Part shown: one piece after another, positions 1 through 6,864 of the stretch
Layout of the letters: every line of letters begins with the position of its first letter
How positions within the stretch are numbered: position 1 is the first letter of the stretch
Source of the DNA: Halobacteriales archaeon QS_5_70_15
GTDB lineage: Archaea > Halobacteriota > Halobacteria > Halobacteriales > Haloarculaceae
Assembly: GCA_003022005.1 (NCBI GenBank)
Contig: PXRQ01000015.1
Coordinates: forward strand, 9,426 to 26,966
DNA: 17,541 bases
Direction of reading: 5' to 3'
The notes under the pieces: generated by a model
The model's input: the letters and a program-made list of their open reading frames with translations, nothing else
Databases searched by the model: none
Told to the model about the DNA's origin: nothing
Made by a program: the position numbers and the translations under genes

Positions 1-183
1 CTCGCGAACACGACCCAGCAGGCCCGCCAGTTCATCGTCCACGGTCACGTGACCGTCGACGGCGCGCGGGTCACGCGCCCCTCCTACACGGTCGAGGTCG
101 CCGAGGAGGACAGCCTGGCGTTCGACGAGAACAGTCCGCTCGCGGACGACCTCCACCCCGAGCGCGCGGAGGGTCAGGAATGA
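1..183 (+). CDS. rpsD: 30S ribosomal protein S4, C-terminal part
   Basis: This is the last 60 codons of S4, a primary 16S rRNA-binding protein of the small subunit; the start lies left of the window. The frame is open from base 1 to TGA at 181-183. The residues [13 protein letters not shown] are typical of the S4 RNA-binding fold, where a short helix is followed by beta strands that contact rRNA. An acidic tail rich in Glu and Asp follows, as is usual in haloarchaea. The next gene, S11, starts inside the stop codon (ATGA overlap), which suggests translational coupling. The order S4-S11-RpoD is conserved in archaea and supports the identification, although only the end of the gene is visible. 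Confidence 0.9.
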   Translation, partial: LANTTQQARQFIVHGHVTVDGARVTRPSYTVEVAEEDSLAFDENSPLADDLHPERAEGQE

Positions 184-572
184 GCGCCGAGGGAAACGGG
201 GACCGCTGGGGTATCGCCCACGTCCACGCGTCGTTCAACAACACGATCATCACGGTGACCGACCTGACGGGCGCGGAGACGATCGCCAAGTCCTCGGGCG
301 GCTCCGTGGTGAAACAGAACCGCGACGAGGCCTCGCCGTACGCGGCCATGCAGATGGCCGAGACGGTCGCCGAGGAGGTCAAGGCCGCCGGGATCGAGGG
401 CCTCCACGTCCGCGTGCGGGGCCCCGGCGGGAACCAGCAGCAGAACCCCGGGCCGGGCGCACAGGCCACGATCCGAGCGCTCGCCCGCGCCGGCCTCGAG
501 ATCGGCCGCATCGAGGACGTCACGCCGATCCCGCACGACGGGACCCGAGCGCCGAAGAACAAGGGGTTCTGA
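180..572 (+). CDS. rpsK: 30S ribosomal protein S11
   Basis: S11 is a 130-residue protein of the platform of the small ribosomal subunit, near the Shine-Dalgarno and E-site region. The family motif [17 protein letters not shown] lies near the N terminus. The centre has [10 protein letters not shown] and [14 protein letters not shown], and the C-terminal signature is [18 protein letters not shown]. The length is normal for archaeal S11. The ATG at 180 overlaps the S4 stop, and rpoD begins one base after the stop, so S4, S11 and RpoD are almost certainly co-transcribed. Nothing in this gene looks damaged. Confidence 0.97.
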   Translation: MSAEGNGDRWGIAHVHASFNNTIITVTDLTGAETIAKSSGGSVVKQNRDEASPYAAMQMAETVAEEVKAAGIEGLHVRVRGPGGNQQQNPGPGAQATIRALARAGLEIGRIEDVTPIPHDGTRAPKNKGF

Positions 573-573
573 G

Positions 574-1243
574 ATGAGCGGCGAACCGTTCGAGGTGGCG
601 TTCATCGACCGCTCCGACCGGAAGGCGCGGTTCCTCGTCCGCGGGGTCACCCCCGCGTTCGCCAACGGGGTCCGCCGGGCGATCATCGCCGACGTGCCGA
701 CGGTCTCGATCGACACCGTCCGGATGATCGAGAACTCGTCGGTGATGTTCGACGAGCAGATCGCCCACCGCCTCGGACTGGTCCCGCTGACGACCCCCGA
801 GGGCGAGCTCCGCGAGGAGGAGTCGGTCACCCTAGAACATCCCCATCATCGAACTCAAGGAGGACCAGCGGCTCGAACTCGAGGCCGAGGCCGTCATGGG
901 CCGCGGCCGGGACCACGCCAAACACCAGGGCGGGGTGGCCGTCGGCTACCGCCACCTCCAGCGCGTGAAGGGCGTCGGCGACAGGCCCGGACACGCGGAC
1001 GACGAGCCGAACGTCATCCGCGGTGTGATAGAGGAGGACGGCGAACTGGTCCCGACCGAGGAGTTCGACCACGACCTCTCGAAGCGCTACCCCGGCAAGG
1101 AGGTGGGGGTCCACGACGTCCCCGACGCGTTCGTCTTCCACGTCGAGACCGACGGCTCGATGGACGTCGAGGACCTGGTCCTCCGGGCCGTGGACACGCT
1201 GTACGACCGCGCCGACGAACTCGAGCGGGCCGTCCAGCTGTAA
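574..1243 (+). pseudogene. rpoD: DNA-directed RNA polymerase subunit D, frame-disrupted as read
   Basis: This encodes the archaeal counterpart of Rpb3/alpha, which pairs with subunit L to nucleate RNA polymerase assembly. Two frames are needed. 574-834 gives the N-terminal dimerisation part ([15 protein letters not shown], then [19 protein letters not shown]). About 836-1243 gives the rest ([45 protein letters not shown]). Between TL at 829-834 and NIPII at 836 the family normally has roughly 25-30 more residues. These are absent and the frame is lost (the total length is one base over a multiple of three). No cysteines are present, so no Fe-S cluster is expected. An RNA polymerase core subunit should be essential, so I infer a sequence or assembly deletion rather than a true pseudogene. 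Confidence 0.88.
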
Positions 1244-1413
1244 GGAGCCACAGACGTAATGTACACCCGTCATCACCCCGCCGACGTCGACGCCGCGGCC
1301 GCACGCGCGGTCGGCTCCGGCGCCGGCTCCCCGACCGAGGCCGATACCGGCCTCGCCGACGCCCGCCCACCCGCCAGCGACGCGACCCGTCGCCGGAGCG
1401 GAGTAAGCGGGAC

Positions 1414-1428
1414 CGAAAGGGGTAAGAC
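1414..1428 (+). promoter_or_regulatory. Likely BRE/TATA promoter of tRNA-Leu
   Basis: A purine-rich stretch CGAAAGG (1414-1420) followed by GGTAAGAC (1421-1428) lies about 27-34 nt upstream of the first tRNA base at 1455, the spacing expected for an archaeal BRE plus TATA box. It stands out from the GC-rich surroundings. The whole gap 1244-1454 between rpoD and the tRNA otherwise holds no convincing gene. This is inferred from position and composition only. Confidence 0.45.
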
Positions 1429-1454
1429 GGGCCGAACTGAAATCCGGAGTGCAC

Positions 1455-1539
1455 GCAGGGATAGCCAAGTCAGGCCAACGGCGCAGCGTTCAGGGCGCTG
1501 TCCCATAGGGGTCCGCAGGTTCAAATCCTGCTCCCTGCA
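1455..1539 (+). tRNA. tRNA-Leu (anticodon CAG)
   Basis: The cloverleaf can be folded by eye. Acceptor arm GCAGGGA (1455-1461) pairs with TCCCTGC (1532-1538), with discriminator A at 1539. The D stem is GCC/GGC. The anticodon stem CAGCG/CGCTG encloses loop TTCAGGG, giving anticodon CAG for CUG codons. A long variable arm (TCCCATAGGGG region) makes it a class II tRNA, as expected for Leu. The T stem GCAGG/CCTGC encloses TTCAAAT. No CCA is encoded and no intron is seen. A tRNA-Leu between rpoD and rpl18e is, from memory, a common haloarchaeal arrangement. Confidence 0.95.
1518..1539 (+). repeat. Direct repeat copy 1: 3' end of tRNA-Leu
   Basis: The last 22 bases of the tRNA (3' T arm and acceptor strand, starting GGTTCAAATCC and ending CCCTGCA) recur exactly at 1623-1644. 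The tRNA 3' end is the usual attachment site of archaeal tyrosine integrases, so this copy would be the att half inside the intact tRNA. Confidence 0.85.
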
Positions 1540-1622
1540 TTTCTCGGCTCGACCGCACGGGAGAGCCGTGAAAGTGCGCACGAGCGGATTCGAGCCTCGG
1601 GGGGCGCGGAGCGTCACCCGGC

Positions 1623-1644
1623 GGTTCAAATCCTGCTCCCTGCA
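1623..1644 (+). repeat. Direct repeat copy 2: detached tRNA-Leu 3' end, att-like
   Basis: This is an exact 22-nt copy of 1518-1539, offset by 105 nt and lying between the tRNA and rpl18e. The preceding bases (CACCCGGC) cannot form the matching 5' T stem, so it is not a second tRNA, only a copy of the 3' end. The intervening 1540-1622 holds no gene; it has a small CGGCTC/GAGCCG hairpin (near 1545-1568). The arrangement looks like attL/attR left after loss of an integrated element, or like a local tandem duplication. Confidence 0.7.
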
Positions 1645-1682
1645 CTCCGCTTCTACCACCACAACGACACACAGCAACAGCA

Positions 1683-2036
1683 ATGAGTAGCAAGACGAAC
1701 CCGCGTCTCGCCGACCTCATCGCCGACCTGAAGGCAGCGAGCCGGAACGGCGGCGGTGCCGTATGGGGCGACGTCGCCGAGCGGCTCGAGAAGCCCCGGC
1801 GCACCCACGCGGAGGTCAACCTCGGCCGCATCGAGCGGTACGCACGCGAGGACGAGACGGTCGTGGTGCCGGGCAAGGTGCTCGGCTCCGGGGCGCTCCG
1901 CAAGGACGTCACCGTCGCGGCCGTCGACTTCTCCGGCACGGCTCGACAGAAGGTCGAGGCCGTCGGCGAGGCCATCACGCTGGAACAGGCAGTCGAACAG
2001 AACCGCGAGGGCTCGAACGTCCGGGTGCTCCGATGA
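1683..2036 (+). CDS. rpl18e: 50S ribosomal protein L18e
   Basis: This 117-residue protein belongs to the L18e (bacterial L15-like) family of the archaeal and eukaryotic large subunit, with no separate bacterial L18e gene. Recognisable segments are [16 protein letters not shown] at the start, [36 protein letters not shown] and the C-terminal VRVLR. The start is the ATG at 1683 in an A-rich context (ACAGCAATG). It heads the second half of the ribosomal block after tRNA-Leu, and its stop overlaps the rpl13 start (ATGA). Transcription may come from the tRNA promoter, since I see no clear TATA box between 1645 and 1682. Confidence 0.95.
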   Translation: MSSKTNPRLADLIADLKAASRNGGGAVWGDVAERLEKPRRTHAEVNLGRIERYAREDETVVVPGKVLGSGALRKDVTVAAVDFSGTARQKVEAVGEAITLEQAVEQNREGSNVRVLR

Positions 2037-2494
2037 GCGTCGCCGAGTTCGAGGCCGACCTCGTCGTCGACGCCCGGGACTGCATCCTGGGACGGGTCGC
2101 CTCGCAGGTCGCCGAGCGCGTGCTCGACGGCCAGCGGGTCGCCGTCGTCAACGCCGAGCGGGCGGTCATCACCGGCAGCGAGGAGGACGTCATGAGCGTC
2201 TTCCGCCAGCGGCGGGAGGTCGGCTCCGACCGCGGGCCGTACTACCCCAAGCGACCCGACCGCATCTTCAAGCGGTCGATCCGGGGGATGCTCCCCTACA
2301 AGGAGTCGCGGGGGCGCGAGGCGTTCGAGAACGTCCGCGTCTACGTCGGCAACCCCTACGAGGAGGGCGCGGCTACGCCGCGAGGCGGAAACGCGGAGGT
2401 CCTCGAGGGGACGTCGCTGGACCGGCTCTCGAACATCAAGTTCCTCACCCTGGGCGAGGTAAGCGAAGGACTCGGGGCGAACGTCACATGGTAA
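2033..2494 (+). CDS. rpl13: 50S ribosomal protein L13 with a local insertion
   Basis: L13 is an early-assembly protein of the large subunit. The product has 153 residues. Family features are [19 protein letters not shown] near the N terminus, [30 protein letters not shown] in the centre, [13 protein letters not shown], and [17 protein letters not shown] before the C-terminal ANVTW. Between YVGNPYE and [10 protein letters not shown] there are about eight residues ([10 protein letters not shown] region, about 111-120) beyond what I remember in haloarchaeal L13. Their DNA contains the inverted repeat CGCGGC-TAC-GCCGCG (2368-2382). The frame is intact. The start overlaps the L18e stop and the end overlaps the S9 start by seven bases. 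Confidence 0.93.
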   Translation: MSVAEFEADLVVDARDCILGRVASQVAERVLDGQRVAVVNAERAVITGSEEDVMSVFRQRREVGSDRGPYYPKRPDRIFKRSIRGMLPYKESRGREAFENVRVYVGNPYEEGAATPRGGNAEVLEGTSLDRLSNIKFLTLGEVSEGLGANVTW

Positions 2495-2886
2495 CCAACA
2501 CCTCAGGCAAGAAGAAGACGGCCATCGCCCGCGCCACGGTGCGCGAGGGCGGCGGCCGCGTCCGCATCGACGGTCGGCCGGTCGAGCTCGTCGAACCCGA
2601 GCTCGCGCGGCTGAAGATGATGGAGCCGTTCCGCATCGCCGACGACGACCTACGCGACTCGGTGGACGTCGACGTCACGGTGCAGGGCGGCGGGTTCTCC
2701 GGGCAGGCCGACGCCGTCCGGACCGCCATCGCCCGCGGGCTCGTCGAGTTCACCAACGACGCCGAGCTCCGGGACGCGTTCATGAGCTTCGACCGGTCGC
2801 TGCTGGTCAACGACGTCCGGCAGACCGAGTCGAAGAAGTGGGGCGGCCCCGGCGCCCGGGCCCGCTACCAGAAGTCCTACCGGTGA
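2488..2886 (+). CDS. rps9: 30S ribosomal protein S9
   Basis: The 132-residue S9 reaches with its C-terminal tail to the P-site tRNA anticodon stem. Visible features are [20 protein letters not shown] at the N terminus, [11 protein letters not shown], the central [20 protein letters not shown], and the C-terminal signature [17 protein letters not shown], whose terminal Lys-Ser-Tyr-Arg is the tRNA-contacting tail. The ATG at 2488 lies inside the end of rpl13, so the pair is probably translationally coupled. Length and ends are normal for archaea. Confidence 0.97.
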   Translation: MVTNTSGKKKTAIARATVREGGGRVRIDGRPVELVEPELARLKMMEPFRIADDDLRDSVDVDVTVQGGGFSGQADAVRTAIARGLVEFTNDAELRDAFMSFDRSLLVNDVRQTESKKWGGPGARARYQKSYR

Positions 2887-2893
2887 CCCCGCC

Positions 2894-3088
2894 ATGATGG
2901 TACCCGTCCGCTGTTTCACGTGTGGCAACGTGGTCGGCGGCCACTGGGAGGAGTTCAGGGGCCGCGCCCGCGAGGGCGACGAGGACCCCGCCGAGGTGCT
3001 CGACGAGCTGGGCGTCGAGCGACACTGCTGTCGCCGGATGCTCATCTCCCACGAGGACCTCGTCGACGTCGTCTCCCCCTACCAATGA
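2894..3088 (+). CDS. rpoN: DNA-directed RNA polymerase subunit N
   Basis: This 64-residue protein is the archaeal Rpb10 homologue, a zinc-binding subunit that stabilises the D-L assembly platform. The zinc site is plain: CFTCG near residue 8 and HCCRRM near residue 45, giving the CxxC...CC pattern of the family. The C-terminal part, [16 protein letters not shown], is also typical. There are two adjacent ATG codons (2894 and 2897); I use the first. The gene follows rps9 by seven bases, and its stop overlaps the rpoK start. It is unrelated to bacterial sigma-54, which shares the symbol. Confidence 0.96.
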   Translation: MMVPVRCFTCGNVVGGHWEEFRGRAREGDEDPAEVLDELGVERHCCRRMLISHEDLVDVVSPYQ

Positions 3089-3294
3089 GCGGGAGCCAGA
3101 ACCAGCAGTACAACCGGTATGAGAAGGCCCGCATCATCGGGGCCCGGGCGCTCCAGGTGTCCTACGGGGCGCCGGTGCTGACCGAGACCGGACAGACCGA
3201 GCCGATCCTCATCGCGGCCGAGGAGTACGACGCCGGCGTCCTCCCGTTCACCGTCCGGCGTGGCCGGACGGGCCGCCGGGGTGAGGGGGAGTGA
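3085..3294 (+). CDS. rpoK: DNA-directed RNA polymerase subunit K
   Basis: This 69-residue protein is the archaeal Rpb6/omega homologue, which clamps the largest RNA polymerase subunit. The signature [19 protein letters not shown] is followed by the Gly-Ala-Pro turn and by [20 protein letters not shown]. After FTVRR there is a short basic, Gly-rich tail (about ten residues) that I do not recall from other haloarchaeal RpoK proteins, which usually end soon after that motif. The ATG overlaps the rpoN stop, and the TGA overlaps the GTG start of eno. The core identification is firm; whether the tail is native is less sure. Confidence 0.94.
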   Translation: MSGSQNQQYNRYEKARIIGARALQVSYGAPVLTETGQTEPILIAAEEYDAGVLPFTVRRGRTGRRGEGE

Positions 3295-4493
3295 CCCTCG
3301 TCACCGAGGTCCGCCTGCGCCGGATCCTCGACTCCCGGGGGAACCCGACCGTCGAGGCCGAGGTCCACACCGAGTCCGGCGGGTTCGGCCGCGGGGCCGC
3401 ACCCTCGGGCGCCTCGACCGGCGAGTACGAGGCCATCGAGCGGCCGGCCGGCGAGGCGATCGCGAAGGCCCGCGAACTCGCCGTCCCGCGACTCGAGGGC
3501 CAGGTGTACGCCGGCGACCAGCGCGGCGTCGATCGGGCGCTCCGCGCGGCCGACGGCACCGAGGACTTCTCGGAGATCGGCGCGAACTCGGCCGTGGCCA
3601 TCAGCATGGCCGCCGCCCGCGCCGCCGCGGACGTGCTCGGTGCGCCGCTCTACCAGCACCTCGGCGGCGCGTTCCGCGGCAACGAGTGCCCCACGCCGCT
3701 GGGCAACGTGATCGGCGGCGGCGAGCACGCCGCCCATGCGACGGACATCCAGGAGTTCCTCGCCGCGCCCGTCGGGGCGCCGTCGGTGACCGAGGCGGTG
3801 TTCGCCAACGCCCGCGTCCACGGCGAAGTGGGCGACGCCCTCGCCGACCGCGGTATCGCGGCGGGCAAGGGCGACGAGGGCGCGTGGGCCCCCTCCATCG
3901 ACGACGGCAAGGCGTTCGAGGTCGTCGCCGAGGCGGTCGAGCGGGTCGAGGACGAGGTCGGGTTCGGGATCGGCATCGGCCTCGACGTCGCCGCCTCCGA
4001 GATGTTCGACCCCGACCGGGCCGTCTACGAGTACAGCGACACCGAGCGCACGCCCGCAGAGCAGATCGACTACGTCGCCGAACTCGTCGACGAGTACGAC
4101 CTCGTCTACGTGGAGGACCCGCTCGACGAGGACGACTTTGACGGGTTCGCCCAACTGACCGACCGCGCCGGCGACCGGACGCTGGTCTGTGGCGACGACC
4201 TGTTCGTCACCAACGTCGAGCGCCTCGAACGGGGCATCGACCGCGGTGTGGCCAACAGCATTCTCGTCAAGCCGAACCAGATCGGGACCCTGTCGGACGC
4301 GTTCGACGCCGTCGAACTCGCGGTCGCGCACGGCTACGCGCCGGTCATCTCCCACCGGAGCGGCGAGACGACCGACGACACCATCGCGCACCTCGCCGTG
4401 GCGACCGCCGCGCCGTTCGTCAAGACGGGCGCGGTCGGCGGCGAGCGAACCGCGAAACTCAACGAACTCATCAGGATCGAGGAATCAGCATGA
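3291..4493 (+). CDS. eno: Enolase (phosphopyruvate hydratase)
   Basis: Enolase interconverts 2-phosphoglycerate and phosphoenolpyruvate in the cytoplasm. The product has 400 residues, a normal length. The N-terminal signature [17 protein letters not shown] and the loop [14 protein letters not shown] are present. Metal and catalytic positions are recognisable: [10 protein letters not shown] (Asp), [10 protein letters not shown] (Glu), [10 protein letters not shown] (Asp), [11 protein letters not shown] (catalytic Lys), then [10 protein letters not shown], with the family's HRSGET motif. The GTG at 3291 is chosen because it overlaps the rpoK stop (GTGA) and the first residues [11 protein letters not shown] fit the family. 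eno within this ribosomal/RNA polymerase block is standard in archaea. Confidence 0.96.
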   Translation: MTLVTEVRLRRILDSRGNPTVEAEVHTESGGFGRGAAPSGASTGEYEAIERPAGEAIAKARELAVPRLEGQVYAGDQRGVDRALRAADGTEDFSEIGANSAVAISMAAARAAADVLGAPLYQHLGGAFRGNECPTPLGNVIGGGEHAAHATDIQEFLAAPVGAPSVTEAVFANARVHGEVGDALADRGIAAGKGDEGAWAPSIDDGKAFEVVAEAVERVEDEVGFGIGIGLDVAASEMFDPDRAVYEYSDTERTPAEQIDYVAELVDEYDLVYVEDPLDEDDFDGFAQLTDRAGDRTLVCGDDLFVTNVERLERGIDRGVANSILVKPNQIGTLSDAFDAVELAVAHGYAPVISHRSGETTDDTIAHLAVATAAPFVKTGAVGGERTAKLNELIRIEESA

Positions 4494-5251
4494 CCGACAA
4501 CGAAGAGGGCCTCGACGCGGCCGAACTGGACGACGTCCCGGAGGACGTCGAGACGGTCGACGAGCCCGAAGAGACCGAACCGCCCGCCGAAGCAGAGGAG
4601 GCTGAGGCCGAAACAGCAGCCACCGAGGAACCCGAGGAGGAACCCGCCGTCCTCGACGAGGACGTCATGCCGGACGAGGAGGTCGACCTCCTCATCCCGG
4701 TCGAGGACTACCTCGCCGCCGGGGTCCACATCGGGACCCAGCAGAAGACCAAGGACATGGAGCGGTTCATCCACCGCGTCCGGACCGACGGGCTCTACGT
4801 CCTCGACGTCTCGAAGACCGACGAACGGATCCGGACGGCCGCGTCGTTCCTCTCGAACTACGCGCCCGAGCAGGTCCTCGTCGCTTCCTCGCGGCAGTAC
4901 GGCCGGTTCCCCGCCGAGAAGTTCGCGGACGCCGTCGGCGCCCGCGCCCGGACCGGCCGGTTCATCCCGGGAACCCTCACCAACCCGAAGTACGACGGCT
5001 ACATCGAACCCGACGTCGTCGTGGTGACCGACCCCATCGGCGACTCGCAGGCCGTCAAGGAGGCCATCACCGTCGGCATCCCGGTCATCGCGATGTGCGA
5101 CTCGAACAACACCACCTCGAACGTCGACCTGGTCATCCCGACGAACAACAAGGGCCGCAAGGCCCTGAGCGTCGTCTACTGGCTGCTGGCCAACGAGACC
5201 CTCGACGCCCGCGGGGCCGAACCCGCGTACGCGCTCGAGGACTTCGAGACG
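4490..5251 (+). CDS. rps2: 30S ribosomal protein S2, stop codon missing
   Basis: S2 sits on the small subunit between head and body. A very acidic extension of about 65 residues (Glu/Asp/Ala/Pro) precedes the conserved protein, which starts at [19 protein letters not shown] and continues with [62 protein letters not shown] and [10 protein letters not shown]. Homology ends at ALEDFET (5249-5251), where haloarchaeal S2 normally has only a couple more residues and a stop. Here the frame runs on as Arg-rich nonsense to 5752, through the opposite-strand Nudix gene. I infer a small deletion or join near 5251 rather than a real extension. The start overlaps the eno stop. Confidence 0.9.
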
Positions 5252-5343
5252 CGGCGACGATACTCCCTCAGCGACCGCTACCGCCCGCGGCCCCGGCGAA
5301 CGCTCCTCCCGTGCCGACGGCGAGGGTTCGACGCCGCGTGCCG

Positions 5344-5910
5344 TCACCGCAACTCCCGAAGCTCCTCGTACCGCAACGCCTCGGGAAACTTCTCCCACCA
5401 CCGGGCCGCCTCGACACCATCCCCGACGTCCCGGGGCTCACCGGACTCGTGTCGGGCGACGAACAGCGCGAACGGCCGCGGAACGGGCTTCCGGCCCGTG
5501 TCGTCCTCGGCGAAGAGCAGATGGATCTGCGCGAGGTCGGTCACGGTACACTCGACACCGGTCGCCTCGCGGACGGCCCGGTCCGCGCACTCGGCCATCG
5601 ACTCGTCGGGCCGCCGCACCGTCCCGGGGTCCGACCACTCCGCCTCGCCCTCGTACCGCACCAGCAGCACGCGCCCGTCGGCGTCGGTCACCAGCGCCCC
5701 CGCTCCCCCCGCGACGCCGACCGACCCGAACGTCGCCCGGAGCCGGTCGTAGGTGTCCGGGTCGCAGGGCCACCGCCGGCGGATGCAGTCGGCGCGGCCG
5801 TACTCGGCGACGAGTTCGGAGACGACGCGGTCGGCGTGCCGCCGCAGACCGGAGCCCCCGGCCCTGCGACCGTGTCCCCTCACACCACACCCGACGGCGC
5901 GGGCACACAT
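5344..5910 (-). CDS. Nudix-fold protein with a degenerate Nudix box
   Basis: The protein has about 188 residues. Its centre [20 protein letters not shown] is a typical Nudix entry strand. The box region reads [13 protein letters not shown], then RAVREATGV, against the Nudix consensus GxxxxxExxxxxxxREUxEExGU. The first Gly is Thr, and two of the three metal-binding Glu of REUxEE are Ala, so classical pyrophosphohydrolase activity is doubtful. From memory, similar degenerate Nudix proteins are common in haloarchaea, so this may be a subfamily trait. The start is uncertain: ATG at 5910, or GTG at 5883; residues before about [14 protein letters not shown] look unconstrained. The gene is convergent with rps2 and downstream of the lipoprotein gene. 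The substrate is unknown. Confidence 0.75.
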   Translation of the reverse strand: MCARAVGCGVRGHGRRAGGSGLRRHADRVVSELVAEYGRADCIRRRWPCDPDTYDRLRATFGSVGVAGGAGALVTDADGRVLLVRYEGEAEWSDPGTVRRPDESMAECADRAVREATGVECTVTDLAQIHLLFAEDDTGRKPVPRPFALFVARHESGEPRDVGDGVEAARWWEKFPEALRYEELRELR

Positions 5911-5962
5911 GGAAGTGTCGCTCGCGGCGCTCCCGGGCGGGCCCGCCACGTCGACGACGGCC

Positions 5963-6751
5963 TCATCCGAGGTACGGGTCGGACGTGGCGTTCGCGCCGG
6001 CCGCGTCGGGGTCGTACCACGGCGGCGGGGTGACCCGAACCGACCCGACGCTCGAGAACCGCAGGCGAGCGGTGACGCGGATCCGGGTCCCTCCGCCGAC
6101 CAGATCGTAGCTCGCCCGGAGTTCGGTCACCAGTCCCGAGGGGGTGACCAGCGCCGTCGCCGTGTAGTTCCGTGCCTCGAGGACGCCGTACGGCGAGCCG
6201 AGCCCGAGCGGGTTCCCGGTGACGACGACGTGGTGCCGGAGGGTCTCGTCGCCCCGGTCGGCCCCGGCGACGCGGGACTCGGTCCTGACGAGGCGGGAGT
6301 CCGAGCCCGACAGGAGCACGAGGACGGTCCCCGCGGCGTCGCCGGCGATCGCCGACGGCGGACCGGTCGGGCAGGTGCCGGTCCCGTTCGCCCGCTCGCA
6401 GCGGACGTACCGCGTGCGGCCGTCGAGGTACTCGACCCGCGAGGAGCCGTTCGTCCCGGTCTCGTTCGTCCGGCGCACGAGGTGGACCCGGTCGCCGTCG
6501 ACCCGCAGGACCTCCCGGGTCCGCTCCCAGCCCGACGGCGTCGACCGGTTGACGACCGTCACCGCGCGGTAGGACCGCCCGTCGAGCGCGGCACCGTGGG
6601 CGCTGGCCAGTGCGCTGGCGTTCGCGATGCCCGACGCCGTGACGCCGGGCGGGAGCGACGCGGCACGGGGGGTCGCCGTCCCGGTGGGGGCCGCCGTCGG
6701 GGCCGGCGTGGCGGTCGGGGCGGTCGTCGGGACCGGGGCCGGACGGGCGAC
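5963..6751 (-). pseudogene. Lipoprotein-like secreted protein, 5' end missing
   Basis: The readable protein begins in a Pro/Thr/Ala linker (PAPVPTTAPTATPAP), then LPPGVTASGIANASALASAH, a pattern I associate with haloarchaeal surface lipoproteins. About 200 further residues of beta-rich sequence follow, ending SDPYLG. No ATG with a signal peptide or lipobox Cys exists upstream; the only usable in-frame start is an internal GTG at 6562, which would drop the conserved part. A TATA-like CGCATAAG (6760-6753) lies just before the linker, so the signal-peptide coding segment seems deleted between promoter and linker. Two Cys (in RCERANGTGTC) could form a disulfide. The function is unknown; it would act at the outer membrane face. 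Confidence 0.6.
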
Positions 6752-6752
6752 G

Positions 6753-6760
6753 CTTATGCG
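6753..6760 (-). promoter_or_regulatory. TATA-like box facing the truncated lipoprotein gene
   Basis: Read on the minus strand this is CGCATAAG, an AT-rich island in GC-rich DNA, directly upstream of the open frame of the lipoprotein-like gene. Predicted transcription would start around 6728, already inside the linker-coding sequence, which supports loss of the true 5' end. It could also be chance, or act on the + strand. Confidence 0.3.
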
Positions 6761-6832
6761 TTCACCGGTCGTGCGGCGTGGCCGCGGGGATCCGAAGGGG
6801 GACGACCCGACCGGCCCCCGCGCGGAGCGGAA

Positions 6833-6842
6833 CTACTGTAAC
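6833..6842 (+). promoter_or_regulatory. Probable mvk promoter (TATA region)
   Basis: CTACTGTAAC is the only AT-richer stretch in front of mvk, and it ends 23 nt before the ATG at 6865, as in leaderless haloarchaeal transcripts. The GGAGGT that touches the ATG (6859-6864) is too close for normal Shine-Dalgarno use, which also favours a leaderless start. Confidence 0.4.
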
Positions 6843-6864
6843 ACGTCGGTTCGCACGCGGAGGT

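Noticed and set aside
574..1243. Programmed ribosomal frameshifting as the cause of the split genes
   Set aside because: In rpoD, ipk and the acyltransferase whole codon blocks are missing, which frameshifting cannot repair, and no slippery heptamer with a downstream structure is evident.
1623..1644. Second tRNA-Leu or tRNA pseudogene
   Set aside because: Only the 3' strand of the T arm and the acceptor is present; no anticodon arm, D arm or matching 5' T stem precedes it.
1259..1690. Possible small gene between rpoD and rpl18e (143 codons)
   Set aside because: The frame runs straight through the tRNA-Leu and both repeat copies; its product is Arg/Thr/Ala-rich with no domain.
3162..4391. 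409-codon minus-strand frame opposite eno
   Set aside because: It is a shadow of enolase: the + strand has all catalytic motifs, and the minus product has only biased composition.
4334..5401. Minus-strand frame opposite rps2
   Set aside because: It is antisense of the conserved S2 sequence with no recognisable domain.
5095..6841. Two long + strand frames (5095-6033 and 5753-6841)
   Set aside because: Both are antisense to the Nudix and lipoprotein genes, which show real protein features on the minus strand.
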